A stretch of 64,000 nucleotides of DNA from Marinobacter sp. F3R08 (GTDB lineage Bacteria > Pseudomonadota > Gammaproteobacteria > Pseudomonadales > Oleiphilaceae), in the NCBI RefSeq assembly GCF_018860425.1, contig NZ_JAHKPI010000014.1, forward strand, positions 806,329 through 870,328. The letters are read 5' to 3'. Each line of letters starts with the position of its first letter. The first letter of the stretch is position 1. The position numbers were made by a program, and so were the translations under genes. Shown one piece after another: positions 11,911 through 20,385 of the stretch. The notes beneath the pieces were generated by a model, which worked only from the letters and a program-made list of their open reading frames with translations, did no database searches and had not been told where the DNA came from.

Positions 11911-14900
11911 TGACTCGCCGGCTCCTGAACTGCCAGCGTCTGCTGGGCATGGTGGTGACCATGCTCTGCCTGCTTGGTGTGGCCGCCTACAGCACCATGC
12001 CACGTCAGGAAGACCCCTCGTTTCCGTATCGGGCGGGGCTGATCAGCATCACCTATCCGGGTGCCAGCGCCGATGCTGTCGAACGGCTGGTGCTTCGGCC
12101 TCTGGTGGATGAGCTGCGCCAGGTGGAGGAAGTGGATTACACCCAATCGACGGCTCGCACCGGCGTGGCGATCGTCCGTCTTCGCCTGAACGATACTATC
12201 TACGATACCGATCCTGCCTGGGACCGGGTGCGCCAGGCCATGGAGCGGGCGAAGCAGGACTTTCCCGACGATGTTGGTCAAATGGTGCTGGATGATCGCC
12301 TGATCGATATTCCGGCCATTGTCATGGCTGTGGGTGGCTCTCCCTCGGTTACCGAATTATCCGATGTCGCCGAGCGGCTGAAGCAAAACCTGTCGGATAT
12401 TTCAGGTGTCTCCCGGATTGAGCTGGAAGGCGATGCCGACGAGCAGATTACCCTGGCGCTGGATGACGCCGCGCTCTACCGGCTGGGCATTTCGCCGGCG
12501 CGGGTGCTGGACACCCTGGCACGGCGCAATCAGACCATTCCGGGCGGCTTTGTTGTGGTTAATGGCCGTCGTCTGTCGGTGCTCCCGAACAGCGAATTTG
12601 CCAGCATTGACGCCATTCGTGCGACCCCTATTGAGTTGCCGGATGGCTCTCAGGTGCCGCTGGCTGCCGTGGCGGATGTCTGGCGCGGGCCAGCGGAACC
12701 GCGACAGCCGGAAACCTGGTATGACGGTGAGCGGGTAGTGCTGGTTTCGATCATTATGGAAGAAGGCACCACCGATGCAATCCGTTTTGGCGAGCGGGTG
12801 CGGGAACGCATGGAGCAGATTCGCGGGAATTTTGAGCCTTACGAGATCCGGGAGATGTTTTTCCAGCCGGACAAGGTGCATGAACGGCTCGATAACCTGG
12901 CCTGGAGCCTGGTTCTTTCAGTGTTGATAATCGTTGCTGTGGTCTTCACCGGCATGGGCATTCGCATGGGCCTGTTGGTTGCGTCGATCCTGCCCATGGT
13001 GGCGTTGATCAGTGTCGGGCTCTATGACCTTGGTGGCGGTGTTCTGCACCAGATTGCCGTCATCGGAATGGTGATCTCGCTCGGCATCCTGATCGACAAT
13101 GCCATTGTGATTGTTGAAAACATTCAGGGTCATCTCGATGACGGCATGCGCCGCCTGGATGCCCTGCGCACGGCGGTCGGTGAGCTGGCGGGCCCGCTTG
13201 GTGCCTCTACTGGCACGACGCTGGCCGCCTTCGCTCCGCTGCTCCTTGCCAAGGGAGGGGCCGCCGACTTTACCCGCGGTGTGCCGGTGATGATCATGCT
13301 GACACTGTCGGTCAGTTACCTGCTTGCTATCTCCGCTGTCCCTCTGTTGGCCGCAAAGTTCCTGAAACCGCGCGGCAAGGCCGGACAGGACCGGTTGATC
13401 GGGCTGGCAAGATTCCTTGGTGGTCTGGTTTCCCGGTACCCCGGTCGCTTGATTGCCGTTGGCGTTCTGCTGGTCGGAATCAGCCTGGCGATGACCCCTT
13501 TCATGGCCCAGCAGTTTTTCCCGAATGCCGATCGGCCAAGAGTTATTGTTGAAGTCTTCATGCCCGAAGGTACTGATCAGTCGCGCACCGCTGAGGCAAC
13601 GGAAAGCCTGGAAAAGATTATCCGCTCGCAACCTGACGCCCTGGAAGTGCATCGGTTTGTCGGTTTCACCGGACCGTCTTTCTATTACAACCTCCAACGT
13701 GCGCCTCAGGCGCCGAACCGGGCCCGGTTGGTGGTTACGACACCCTCGCTGGAAGACACCACGGATATGATTCGCTGGATTCGTGCCCATGTAAAAGACC
13801 AGATGCCCGAGTTGGACGTGACCGTCGGGATACTGGGGCAGGGCCCTCCCAGGGCTGCTCCGGTAGCGGTCCGGGTTTATCATACTGATGACAACACCCG
13901 AATGAGGGCGGTTGAACAGATTTTCAGCATCCTGAGGGGTGTTCAAGGCACCGTGGATGTCCGGCATGACCTGGACATTGGTGTGCCCAGCATCGCGATT
14001 AATGTAGACGACGCTACGGCCGCCCGGTACGGCTTGACTCGCGCCGATGTGGCGCAGAGTCTTTATGGCCAGAGTTTTGGTGTGGTGGCTGAACGTTACC
14101 GCCAGGAAGATGACCCTATTCCCCTGGTGTTGCGATCCCGGGAAGGGACCGCGTTGTCATTGTCACGCTTGTTGTCTGTGAACATCTACAACGATCGTGG
14201 TGATGCCATCCCCCTGTCTGCGGTGGCCAGTGTTAACACGACCTGGGAACCGGCCGCCCGTTACCTGCGCGACGGCGTGAGAATGAATACGGTAACGGCG
14301 AACCTGGAAACCGGTTACAGCTTTAGCCAGGCACTGGATGGTCTGTATGCGGGGCTTGAAAGGACTCCCCTGCCACCGGGCACACGTATGGTCATGGGAG
14401 GCGATGCTGAAGGTTCCGGTGAGGCCAACACCGCGCTGTTGACCGCCGCTCCTATTGGCATGCTACTGCTGCTGTTTTTCCTGTTGCTGCAGTTCAACTC
14501 GTTCCGCCGGGTCGGGATTATCCTGTTGACGGTACCGCTGGCCACCGTTGGCATTTTTCCGGGGCTGGTACTCTCCGGGTCCCCATTCGGCTTCCAGTCC
14601 TTGCTGGGGGTTATTGCTCTGGTGGGGATCGTCGTGAACAACGCCATTGTGCTATTGGACGTCATGGACCGCGAGTTGGAGAAGGGTAAGGATGTCCGGG
14701 ATGCCATGCGCAGTGCAGTAGAACAGCGTACCCGGCCGATTCTTCTGACCACGGCAACCACCGTAGCGGGGCTGCTGCCCCTGGCGTTTTCCAGTTCTAC
14801 CCTCTGGCCGCCGATGGCCTGGGCGATTATCTCGGGTCTGCTGGCTTCAACGGTGCTGACTCTGCTGGTGATCCCGGCGGTATGCACGCAGTTGATTAAA

Positions 14901-14936
14901 GTCAGCGTGCCGGAACCTGAAAACGCCCCGGCCTGA
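11910..14936 (+). CDS. RND multidrug efflux transporter (AcrB/HAE1-type), inner-membrane pump
   Basis: 1008-residue proton-driven RND transporter with twelve predicted membrane segments in two halves and two large periplasmic loops. Membrane segment 4 reads GILIDNAIVIVEN; the first acidic residue is D396, while the second Asp of AcrB is replaced by N397, as in several RND subfamilies. A second-half equivalent (VGIVVNNAIVLLDVMD) is present. At 1008 residues it is slightly shorter than AcrB. The gene is translationally coupled to the adaptor. Its end overlaps the end of the convergent astE by 35 bases. Substrate is unknown; organic solvents or drugs would be usual. Confidence 0.92.
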   Translation: MTRRLLNCQRLLGMVVTMLCLLGVAAYSTMPRQEDPSFPYRAGLISITYPGASADAVERLVLRPLVDELRQVEEVDYTQSTARTGVAIVRLRLNDTIYDTDPAWDRVRQAMERAKQDFPDDVGQMVLDDRLIDIPAIVMAVGGSPSVTELSDVAERLKQNLSDISGVSRIELEGDADEQITLALDDAALYRLGISPARVLDTLARRNQTIPGGFVVVNGRRLSVLPNSEFASIDAIRATPIELPDGSQVPLAAVADVWRGPAEPRQPETWYDGERVVLVSIIMEEGTTDAIRFGERVRERMEQIRGNFEPYEIREMFFQPDKVHERLDNLAWSLVLSVLIIVAVVFTGMGIRMGLLVASILPMVALISVGLYDLGGGVLHQIAVIGMVISLGILIDNAIVIVENIQGHLDDGMRRLDALRTAVGELAGPLGASTGTTLAAFAPLLLAKGGAADFTRGVPVMIMLTLSVSYLLAISAVPLLAAKFLKPRGKAGQDRLIGLARFLGGLVSRYPGRLIAVGVLLVGISLAMTPFMAQQFFPNADRPRVIVEVFMPEGTDQSRTAEATESLEKIIRSQPDALEVHRFVGFTGPSFYYNLQRAPQAPNRARLVVTTPSLEDTTDMIRWIRAHVKDQMPELDVTVGILGQGPPRAAPVAVRVYHTDDNTRMRAVEQIFSILRGVQGTVDVRHDLDIGVPSIAINVDDATAARYGLTRADVAQSLYGQSFGVVAERYRQEDDPIPLVLRSREGTALSLSRLLSVNIYNDRGDAIPLSAVASVNTTWEPAARYLRDGVRMNTVTANLETGYSFSQALDGLYAGLERTPLPPGTRMVMGGDAEGSGEANTALLTAAPIGMLLLLFFLLLQFNSFRRVGIILLTVPLATVGIFPGLVLSGSPFGFQSLLGVIALVGIVVNNAIVLLDVMDRELEKGKDVRDAMRSAVEQRTRPILLTTATTVAGLLPLAFSSSTLWPPMAWAIISGLLASTVLTLLVIPAVCTQLIKVSVPEPENAPA

Positions 14937-15954
14937 CCATCAAACCAACCCGCTGGCCCACAGGAACCAGCGGGTTGGGAAATACAATCGCCTCTGGTGA
15001 GTGCCCGACCCGGTAACTGGTTTCATCATCTTCCCAGATTACTGTGCCTGGCTGGTACTCGGTGAAGTTGGCAACGTCATCCGGAACGTGAAACCGGAAA
15101 TTCTTTCCGGTGTTCAGGATTTCATGCACCACCTCGAACACCGTCAACCGGTCAAAAGGTGCCTGCACGGAAGGCGCAGGTTGTCCCCGGAACCGCCGCC
15201 GTAACGCATCCCGGATACCCGAAAAACGCCCAAGATCATTCTGGCCGAAGGGCCGCACCTTGCCCAATTCTATGGTAAAGCTCTCCGCCTTGAGCGCTGA
15301 CGAAGAAAATGACGAGAATGTCGTGCCCGATTTGTGTTGCAGCAGAAGCGTCTCTACCTCCGACTCAAGCAGGAAATCACACTGGTCTGCGGGCGCTTTC
15401 CGCCCCTCAACAAACGGATAGAGTGCAAACCGTTCCCGGAGGGAAGGGCGAATGGCGGTGTGCAGGTCGTAATGGCAAAGCGCCTGGGGATTGGCCATGG
15501 CGAACTGCCGGCAAGCCTCCTCAAGAAACTGCGCCCGCGCCGACTCGGTAAGCCCTTTGTATTCGCTCCGCCCGTGAGCACTATCGAAAAGCCGGTTCAG
15601 GTTTACCTCCATGAAACGCTCCCCGGCCACCATCGCTGGCGGATTTCCGAGAATCAGCAGCAGCGGACAGGCGAGCTCCCAGGCGCCCTCGAACAGTTCG
15701 GAAACCAGCCCGTTCAGAACCTCAACAGGCGCAGTCTCGTTCCCATGAACACCGGCAGAAACAATGATGGCTTCGGCATTTGGATTATTGCGCTTGGCTG
15801 GCGGGACAATGTCCAGAACGCCCACGGATTTGCGGCTGATACGGGTGCCATCGGGGAGAACGGTTTTGGTTTCCGGAAGTGAAGCGTTGGCGTTGTCGAG
15901 TGTGTGTGTGAGCCAGTCTGAATGCGTTCCAAACAGGTCATGTTTTGCCGACAT
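14902..15954 (-). CDS. astE: Succinylglutamate desuccinylase
   Basis: 350-residue zinc carboxypeptidase-like enzyme for the last AST step, succinylglutamate to succinate and glutamate. Zinc and catalytic motifs are GVHGNETAP (His and Glu), VNLNRLFD and HYDLHTAIRPS (second His). The start at 15954 follows GGGGATTCT; an in-frame extension to 16017 would run into the palindromic repeat and is rejected. It is the last gene of the aot transcript, separate from astCFGDB on the other strand. The last residues (about NPLVPVGQRVGL onward) are encoded by a 12-bp hairpin, giving a C-terminal tail slightly longer than usual. Confidence 0.93.
   Translation of the reverse strand: MSAKHDLFGTHSDWLTHTLDNANASLPETKTVLPDGTRISRKSVGVLDIVPPAKRNNPNAEAIIVSAGVHGNETAPVEVLNGLVSELFEGAWELACPLLLILGNPPAMVAGERFMEVNLNRLFDSAHGRSEYKGLTESARAQFLEEACRQFAMANPQALCHYDLHTAIRPSLRERFALYPFVEGRKAPADQCDFLLESEVETLLLQHKSGTTFSSFSSSALKAESFTIELGKVRPFGQNDLGRFSGIRDALRRRFRGQPAPSVQAPFDRLTVFEVVHEILNTGKNFRFHVPDDVANFTEYQPGTVIWEDDETSYRVGHSPEAIVFPNPLVPVGQRVGLMVRPGRFQVPAR
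14945..14978. terminator. Perfect 12-bp hairpin after the RND gene, inside the astE 3' end
   Basis: CCAACCCGCTGG (14945-14956) and CCAGCGGGTTGG (14967-14978) are exact inverted repeats with a 10-base loop, nine bases after the RND stop. There is no T run on either side. It may end or stabilise the efflux transcript while also coding for the AstE C terminus. Confidence 0.5.
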
Positions 15955-15976
15955 AGAATCCCCGAACGAGGTCTGG

Positions 15977-16086
15977 GGGCGGGCAGGGTCTTGCCTCCCG
16001 GGAATGACTGAAGCCATGGATGACTTCAGTCAAGCGCACATGGATGTGCTCGTAGCGGTTCCCGGGAGGCAAGACCCTGCCTGCCC
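15977..16086. repeat. Nested palindromic element (28-bp outer stem holding two inner hairpins)
   Basis: The outer arms are 15977-16004 and 16059-16086. Their inner 21 bases (starting CAGGGTCTTG and ending CCCGGGAA on the left) match perfectly, and the seven outer bases pair with one G-T wobble. Inside are two more hairpins: TGACTGAAG/CTTCAGTCA (16005-16013 with 16024-16032) and GCACAT/ATGTGC (16036-16041 with 16044-16049). The predicted fold is a three-way junction. It fills the gap between aotM and astE, so it is transcribed with the operon. It looks like a dispersed REP- or MITE-like element, but only one copy is in the window. Confidence 0.8.
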
Positions 16087-16103
16087 GGGCACTATAGTCG
16101 GAA

Positions 16104-16826
16104 TCAGCCGCTCACCGGCCGCTGATGCCGCAGCAGATGAGTTTCCAGTTTGCGAAACGCAAATACCAGAATAAACGTCAGGGCCATGTAGCAAAGCGCC
16201 ACAAAGATAAACGCATCAAACGGCGCATAGAACCGGGAGTAAATGTTCCTCGCAGCCCCGGTCAGATCCACGATGGTCACCACGCTGGCAATGGCACTTG
16301 CGTGCAGCATGAAGATCACTTCGTTGGAATAAGCCTGCACCGCTCGCCGCGCGGCACTTGGCAGTACAATGCGGCGCATGCGCATGAACCAGTTCATGCC
16401 GTAGGCCTTGGCCGCCTCAATTTCACCATGGGGCGTCGAAACAATCGCTCCCCGGATAATCTCGGTGGTATAGGCCGCCGTGTTCAGGGTGAATGCCAGC
16501 AGGGCCGGGTAAAAAGGCTCACGGAAAATGTCCCACCAGAAGGTTTCCTGTATGCCCTCAATCTGGGCCAGTCCGTAGTAGATGATGTAGAGCTGTATCA
16601 GCAGCGGCGTGCCACGAAACAGATAGGTATACAGCCATACCGGGCCGGACACGAACGGGTTGCGAACCGTTCGCAGAATGGCCAGCGGAACTGCCACCAG
16701 CAAACCGATAACCAGGGACAGGAACACCAGATGCACAGTCGTGACCATGCCGTCCCAGTATTCCATGATGGTCATGGCGGTAAAGATGTCGTTCTGGTTC
16801 AGCCACTCGGCAATGAAATCAGGCAT
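16104..16826 (-). CDS. aotM: Arginine/ornithine ABC transporter, permease subunit M
   Basis: 240-residue HisM/ArtM-type inner-membrane permease with about five hydrophobic segments. The family loop that contacts the ATPase is present around EIEAAKAYGMNWFMRMRRIVLP. N-terminal MEYWDGMVTTVHLVFLSLV and FRGTPLLIQLYIIYYGL are typical of polar amino-acid permeases. It lies three bases from aotQ, and its order with J, Q and P and with astE supports arginine/ornithine as substrate. Histidine or another cationic amino acid cannot be excluded from sequence alone. Confidence 0.88.
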   Translation of the reverse strand: MPDFIAEWLNQNDIFTAMTIMEYWDGMVTTVHLVFLSLVIGLLVAVPLAILRTVRNPFVSGPVWLYTYLFRGTPLLIQLYIIYYGLAQIEGIQETFWWDIFREPFYPALLAFTLNTAAYTTEIIRGAIVSTPHGEIEAAKAYGMNWFMRMRRIVLPSAARRAVQAYSNEVIFMLHASAIASVVTIVDLTGAARNIYSRFYAPFDAFIFVALCYMALTFILVFAFRKLETHLLRHQRPVSG

Positions 16827-16829
16827 CCG

Positions 16830-17534
16830 TCAGCTCCCCTGAACCACGCCGACATTGGCTCGTTTATCGAGCCACTTGATGAATAGCTCAGATCCAGCCG
16901 TCAGGGCCAGATACACAAATGCTACCGGGATAAAGAAATGGAACGGCATGCGCTCCGCCTTGGCGGCTTCCTCGGCCACTCGAACCATGTCCGTCAGCCC
17001 GATGATCGACACCAGTGCGGTTGTCTTCAGCAGCACCTGCCAGTTGTTGCCGAGGCCGGGCAGGGCATGGCGCATCATTTGCGGCAGCATGATTCTGCGG
17101 AAGGTATGAAAACGGGTAAAACCGTAGGCCCGGGCAGCCTCGATCTGGCCTTTTTCCACGGCAAGGAAGGCACCCCGGAAGGTTTCGGTCATATAGGCAC
17201 CGAAAATCAGCCCGATCGTGACCACTCCAGAAATGAACGGGTCAAACTGAAAGAAGAAGTCGATTTCGTAGGCTTCCCAGATGTAATCCGAGAGCATGTT
17301 CACAGCAACCTGTCCGCCATAATAGAACAGCAACATCATGACCAGGTCCGGCACGCCACGGATCAGCGTGGTGTAGGTGGTGGCGACGCCTTTGGCCAGC
17401 CGGTTCTGTGACAGTTTGGCAGACGCGCCAAGCAGCCCCAGGGCAACCGAGAGCGCGAGAGACAGGAAGGCCAGTTCAATGGTGACTACTGCCCCTTCCA
17501 TCAGGGCCGGGCCATAGCCTTTCAGATCAAGCAT
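16830..17534 (-). CDS. aotQ: Arginine/ornithine ABC transporter, permease subunit Q
   Basis: 234-residue partner permease of AotM (HisQ/ArtQ type). The ATPase-contact loop is QIEAARAYGFTRFHTFRRIMLP. TLIRGVPDLVMMLLFYYGG is the matching N-terminal family block. The two permeases together form the membrane channel. The start lies about 50 bases after the aotJ stop and the stop is three bases before aotM, consistent with one transcript. Confidence 0.9.
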   Translation of the reverse strand: MLDLKGYGPALMEGAVVTIELAFLSLALSVALGLLGASAKLSQNRLAKGVATTYTTLIRGVPDLVMMLLFYYGGQVAVNMLSDYIWEAYEIDFFFQFDPFISGVVTIGLIFGAYMTETFRGAFLAVEKGQIEAARAYGFTRFHTFRRIMLPQMMRHALPGLGNNWQVLLKTTALVSIIGLTDMVRVAEEAAKAERMPFHFFIPVAFVYLALTAGSELFIKWLDKRANVGVVQGS

Positions 17535-17585
17535 GAGAGTGTCCGGTAAGCAGGGGCAGCCCCAACGGGCCGCCCCTCGGCAGAT

Positions 17586-18338
17586 TTACATCTTGATGTC
17601 GTAAGCGAAGTACTTCTGCATGATGGTGTCGTAGGTGCCATCTTCCTTAAGAGTGCTAAGGGCAGCGTTCACTTCTTCGGCAAGATCCGCGTCACGCTTG
17701 CGCATGGCAACGCCTACGCCATCACCCAGCTTGACCTGCTCGCCCACTTCCTTGAAGCCTTCTTTGGTGAGTACTGTCTGTTCACCAACCGGATAGTCTA
17801 CGAACACCACATCCAGACGCTGGCCTTCGAGATCCAGAACCATGTCGTCAGCGGTGGTGTAGCGCTTGATGGTCACAATGCCGCCCATGTTCTCGGTGAC
17901 GTAGGTATCCATGGTGGTGCCACGCTGAACGCCCACAGTCATGCCGTCCATTGCGGCCATATCGGTTACGTCGGTCTCAAAGCTGACAGGGCCAAACCAG
18001 CCACCCGGGGTGTTGTAGTACGGCTCGGAGAACAGAACCCGCTCCGCGCGTTCAGGTGTGATCGACATGGATGACATGATCAGGTCGAACTTGCGAGCCA
18101 GCAGGCCAGGGATCATACCGTCCCATGCCTGGATAACGAATTCACAGTTGGCGCTCATTTCTTCACACATGGCCTCTGCCAGTTCCACTTCGAAACCGGT
18201 CAGTTCGCCATTCTCATCTTTGTATTCGAACGGCTCGTAAGGCACATCGAACGCGATGCGCAGATTCTGCTCCTGGGCCTGGGCACCACCAGCGATAAGG
18301 GCGAGTGCGCAGCTTGCGGCAAAAATCATTTTTTTCAT
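17586..18338 (-). CDS. aotJ: Arginine/ornithine periplasmic binding protein
   Basis: 250-residue cluster-3 amino-acid binding protein. A signal peptide ends at GGAQAQEQ near residue 22. The mature protein starts LRIAFDVPYEPFEY and contains GFEVELAEAMCEEM, FDLIMSSMSITPERAERVLFSEPYY and GVQRGTTMDTYV, as in the LAO/HisJ/AotJ group. It delivers the amino acid to AotQM. It is preceded by a 100-base gap after aotP that holds a 7-bp hairpin (18380-18401). Confidence 0.9.
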   Translation of the reverse strand: MKKMIFAASCALALIAGGAQAQEQNLRIAFDVPYEPFEYKDENGELTGFEVELAEAMCEEMSANCEFVIQAWDGMIPGLLARKFDLIMSSMSITPERAERVLFSEPYYNTPGGWFGPVSFETDVTDMAAMDGMTVGVQRGTTMDTYVTENMGGIVTIKRYTTADDMVLDLEGQRLDVVFVDYPVGEQTVLTKEGFKEVGEQVKLGDGVGVAMRKRDADLAEEVNAALSTLKEDGTYDTIMQKYFAYDIKM

Positions 18339-18438
18339 GTGTCACTTCTCCAGTGGTTTGCCTTTTGGGCTTTATTTTTGTCGGAAGTTTTTGGTTCCGA
18401 CAGATTATGTCTTCACCGGTTCAAGATAGCACCGAGTA

Positions 18439-19209
18439 TCAGAAGTTGGGAGCCAGGAACTGCTTCATGCGTTCCGAGTCCGGATGGTCGAATACTTTCT
18501 CGGGTGTACCCTGTTCCTCGATCACGCCCTGATGCAAAAACAGGACCTGACTCGATACATCTCTGGCGAAAGCCATCTCGTGGGTGACCACGATCATGGT
18601 CCGACCCTCTTCGGCCAGGCTTTGCATGACTTTAAGCACTTCGCCGACAAGCTCGGGATCGAGGGCCGACGTGGGCTCGTCAAACAGCATGACTTCCGGT
18701 TCCATCGCCAGTGCCCGGGCAATAGCCGCACGTTGCTGCTGGCCGCCAGACATCTGGGCCGGATAGTAATCCTTGCGCTCGTAGATGCCCACTTTGTTGA
18801 GATAGGCTTCCGCGCGCTCGATGGCTTCTTTTTTCGGAACCTTCAGCACATGGATCGGAGCTTCAATGATGTTTTCAAGCACGGTCATATGGGACCAGAG
18901 ATTGAAGCTCTGGAAAACCATGGAAAGTTTTGCCCGGATCAGTTCAACCTGCTTGTTATCTGCGGGAATGCGCTCGCCCTTGCGGTTGTTTGTGAACCTT
19001 ATTGGGTCGCCGTGCACGATAATGTCGCCGGACGTCGGGGTCTCCAGCAGATTGATGCAACGCAGGAAGGTACTCTTGCCGGAACCGGAGCTGCCGATCA
19101 GGGAAACCACATCACCCTTGCGGGTTTCCAGTGAAATACCTTTGAGTACCTGAAGCTGGTCAAAGGTCTTGTGAATATCCCTGCAGATCAAAGGCGCTTG
19201 GTCCGCCAT
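18439..19209 (-). CDS. aotP: Arginine/ornithine ABC transporter, ATP-binding protein
   Basis: 256-residue ATPase of the polar amino-acid uptake type. Walker [10 protein letters not shown] is at residues 39-47, the signature SGGQQQR follows, and Walker [14 protein letters not shown] and the switch His in VVTHEM are all present. The ATG at 19209 follows AGGAGTCACCC. In Pseudomonas aotP lies at the end of the operon; here it is the first gene, before J, Q, M and astE. A sigma-54-like promoter is found at 19346-19362. Confidence 0.92.
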   Translation of the reverse strand: MADQAPLICRDIHKTFDQLQVLKGISLETRKGDVVSLIGSSGSGKSTFLRCINLLETPTSGDIIVHGDPIRFTNNRKGERIPADNKQVELIRAKLSMVFQSFNLWSHMTVLENIIEAPIHVLKVPKKEAIERAEAYLNKVGIYERKDYYPAQMSGGQQQRAAIARALAMEPEVMLFDEPTSALDPELVGEVLKVMQSLAEEGRTMIVVTHEMAFARDVSSQVLFLHQGVIEEQGTPEKVFDHPDSERMKQFLAPNF

Positions 19210-19345
19210 GGGTGACTCCTGGGGCTGTAGTTCAAAGGCGCATGTTTTACTGGCTGTGGAGGCGGAAATCAATCCCTTTTAGAGAGCATTTGGCCGAAAT
19301 TCACTGCCGTTCGATGCATGTCATTGTGGTCGAACAGGTGCCTAA

Positions 19346-19362
19346 TGCAAGCTTTTTGCCAA
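19346..19362 (-). promoter_or_regulatory. Candidate sigma-54 (-24/-12) promoter for aotPJQM-astE
   Basis: Read on the minus strand the bases are TTGGCAAAAAGCTTGCA. This has GG and GC exactly ten bases apart and matches the usual YTGGCACGRNNNTTGCW at 15 of 17 positions. It overlies the start of the gap upstream of aotP, about 135 bases before the ATG. Nitrogen control of arginine uptake would make sense. No activator site was identified, so this remains inference. Confidence 0.55.
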
Positions 19363-19364
19363 TG

Positions 19365-20123
19365 TCAGGTCAAAGCCCGGGAATGTTCCACCGACGACTC
19401 CGGATTGACAGGTATCCGGATCAATGTGCCGCCATCCTTTTCCATATCTCTCATTGCGTCGCTGACAAACCGAACGTGGGCCATGGCGATTTTCTGTGCA
19501 ATGGCAGGTTTTTCCGCTATCACCGCTTCGTAGAGTTGGCGGTGGTGTCGCACAATCTTGTTACGCATTTCTTCCCTTGGGTTCAGGTTGGCAACGGAGG
19601 CCTGAACCGTCAACAGCATCATATTCTTCAGGCTGTTGAGTACATGAACCAGAACCGGGTTGTGGGATGCCTCCACAATGGCGAGGTGAAAACCGTGGTC
19701 CAGCCGGGCATTTGTAAGCGGGTCGGTGTCTTCCAGGGCGCGGAAGGCCTTGGTGATCCGGTGCCGGTCCAGTTGGGTTGCCCGTTGCGCTGCGAGGAAT
19801 GCGGCCTGGCCCTCCAGTTGCTCACGCACTTCCAGCAGGTCAAAGAGTGTTCGGGGGTGACCCTCGAAGAGATGCATGAGAGGGCTCGGCTCCCCCAGCT
19901 CGTTCGCTCCGGGAACCATGCTTGCGACAAACGACCCTTTGCCATGGCGGGTTTCGATAACGCCTCGGCCCTGAAGTTCATGCAGGGCTTCCCGAATGAC
20001 CGCACGGGACACGCCCAGGCGTGCAGCCAGTTGGCGCTCGGAAGGTATTTTCTGCTCTGGAGCCAGCCCGCCATCGAGGATGAGACGCTCCAGTCGGTAT
20101 GAAATTTCCTGGGAGATAGCCAT
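19365..20123 (-). CDS. FadR/GntR-family regulator (GlcC/LldR-like) of the glycolate module
   Basis: 252-residue repressor or activator. Residues 1-75 are a winged helix-turn-helix (KIPSERQLAARLGVSRAVIR, then GRGVIETRHGKGSFVA). Residues about 85-235 are an FCD ligand domain with metal-binding His blocks (HGFHLAIVEASHN, HHRQLYEAV, HVRFV). The start at 20123 was chosen because it gives the usual short arm before the HTH; a longer in-frame start at 20258 would cover one operator copy. It diverges from the TRAP-glcDEF operon, with two operators between. Glycolate, lactate or a similar hydroxy acid is the likely signal. Confidence 0.87.
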   Translation of the reverse strand: MAISQEISYRLERLILDGGLAPEQKIPSERQLAARLGVSRAVIREALHELQGRGVIETRHGKGSFVASMVPGANELGEPSPLMHLFEGHPRTLFDLLEVREQLEGQAAFLAAQRATQLDRHRITKAFRALEDTDPLTNARLDHGFHLAIVEASHNPVLVHVLNSLKNMMLLTVQASVANLNPREEMRNKIVRHHRQLYEAVIAEKPAIAQKIAMAHVRFVSDAMRDMEKDGGTLIRIPVNPESSVEHSRALT

Positions 20124-20144
20124 TAGAGTGCCTGTGTGAGTGCT

Positions 20145-20157
20145 CTGGTCGGACCAG
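20145..20157. promoter_or_regulatory. GntR/FadR operator, copy 1
   Basis: CTGGTCGGACCAG is a perfect inverted repeat around one central base and fits the TGGTNNGACCA type bound by FadR-family regulators. It lies 22 bases upstream of the regulator's own start, so autoregulation is likely. Confidence 0.7.
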
Positions 20158-20261
20158 TTTCTGCGTCTGATTATTGTTTGCTCTGTTGACGTCCGAGGTG
20201 CCTCTGAGCCCGTTAAATATGGCTGATTAAGGGTGTTTCGTCCATTTCTATTGCTCACAAA

Positions 20262-20276
20262 ACTGGTCAGACCAGT
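20262..20276. promoter_or_regulatory. GntR/FadR operator, copy 2 (before dctP)
   Basis: ACTGGTCAGACCAGT is a perfect 7-1-7 inverted repeat, 110 bases upstream of dctP. The identical 15 bases recur at 40150-40164. The regulator bound here would control the TRAP-glc operon. Confidence 0.75.
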
Positions 20277-20385
20277 TGTGTCTGCGCTGGACTAAAACCC
20301 GATTGGCTACGAATATCATTGTAATGTCGGCAACGGCCGGCGTTGTGTTGACGCTAAAAAAAATAAAGCCAACGGAGACGTTTCG

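Noticed and set aside
12918..13967. A 349-codon open frame antisense to the RND pump
   Set aside because: The protein is rich in His, Gln, Asn and Asp, as expected from the complement of hydrophobic membrane-segment codons. The RND gene is secure.
15955..16017. N-terminal extension of astE to an upstream start
   Set aside because: The added residues are encoded by the arm of the nested palindrome and do not resemble AstE. The ATG at 15954 has a suitable ribosome site.
18380..18401. GTCGGAA/TTCCGAC hairpin between aotP and aotJ as a terminator
   Set aside because: On the transcribed strand it is followed by A residues, not T. It may influence mRNA processing, but it is not an intrinsic terminator.
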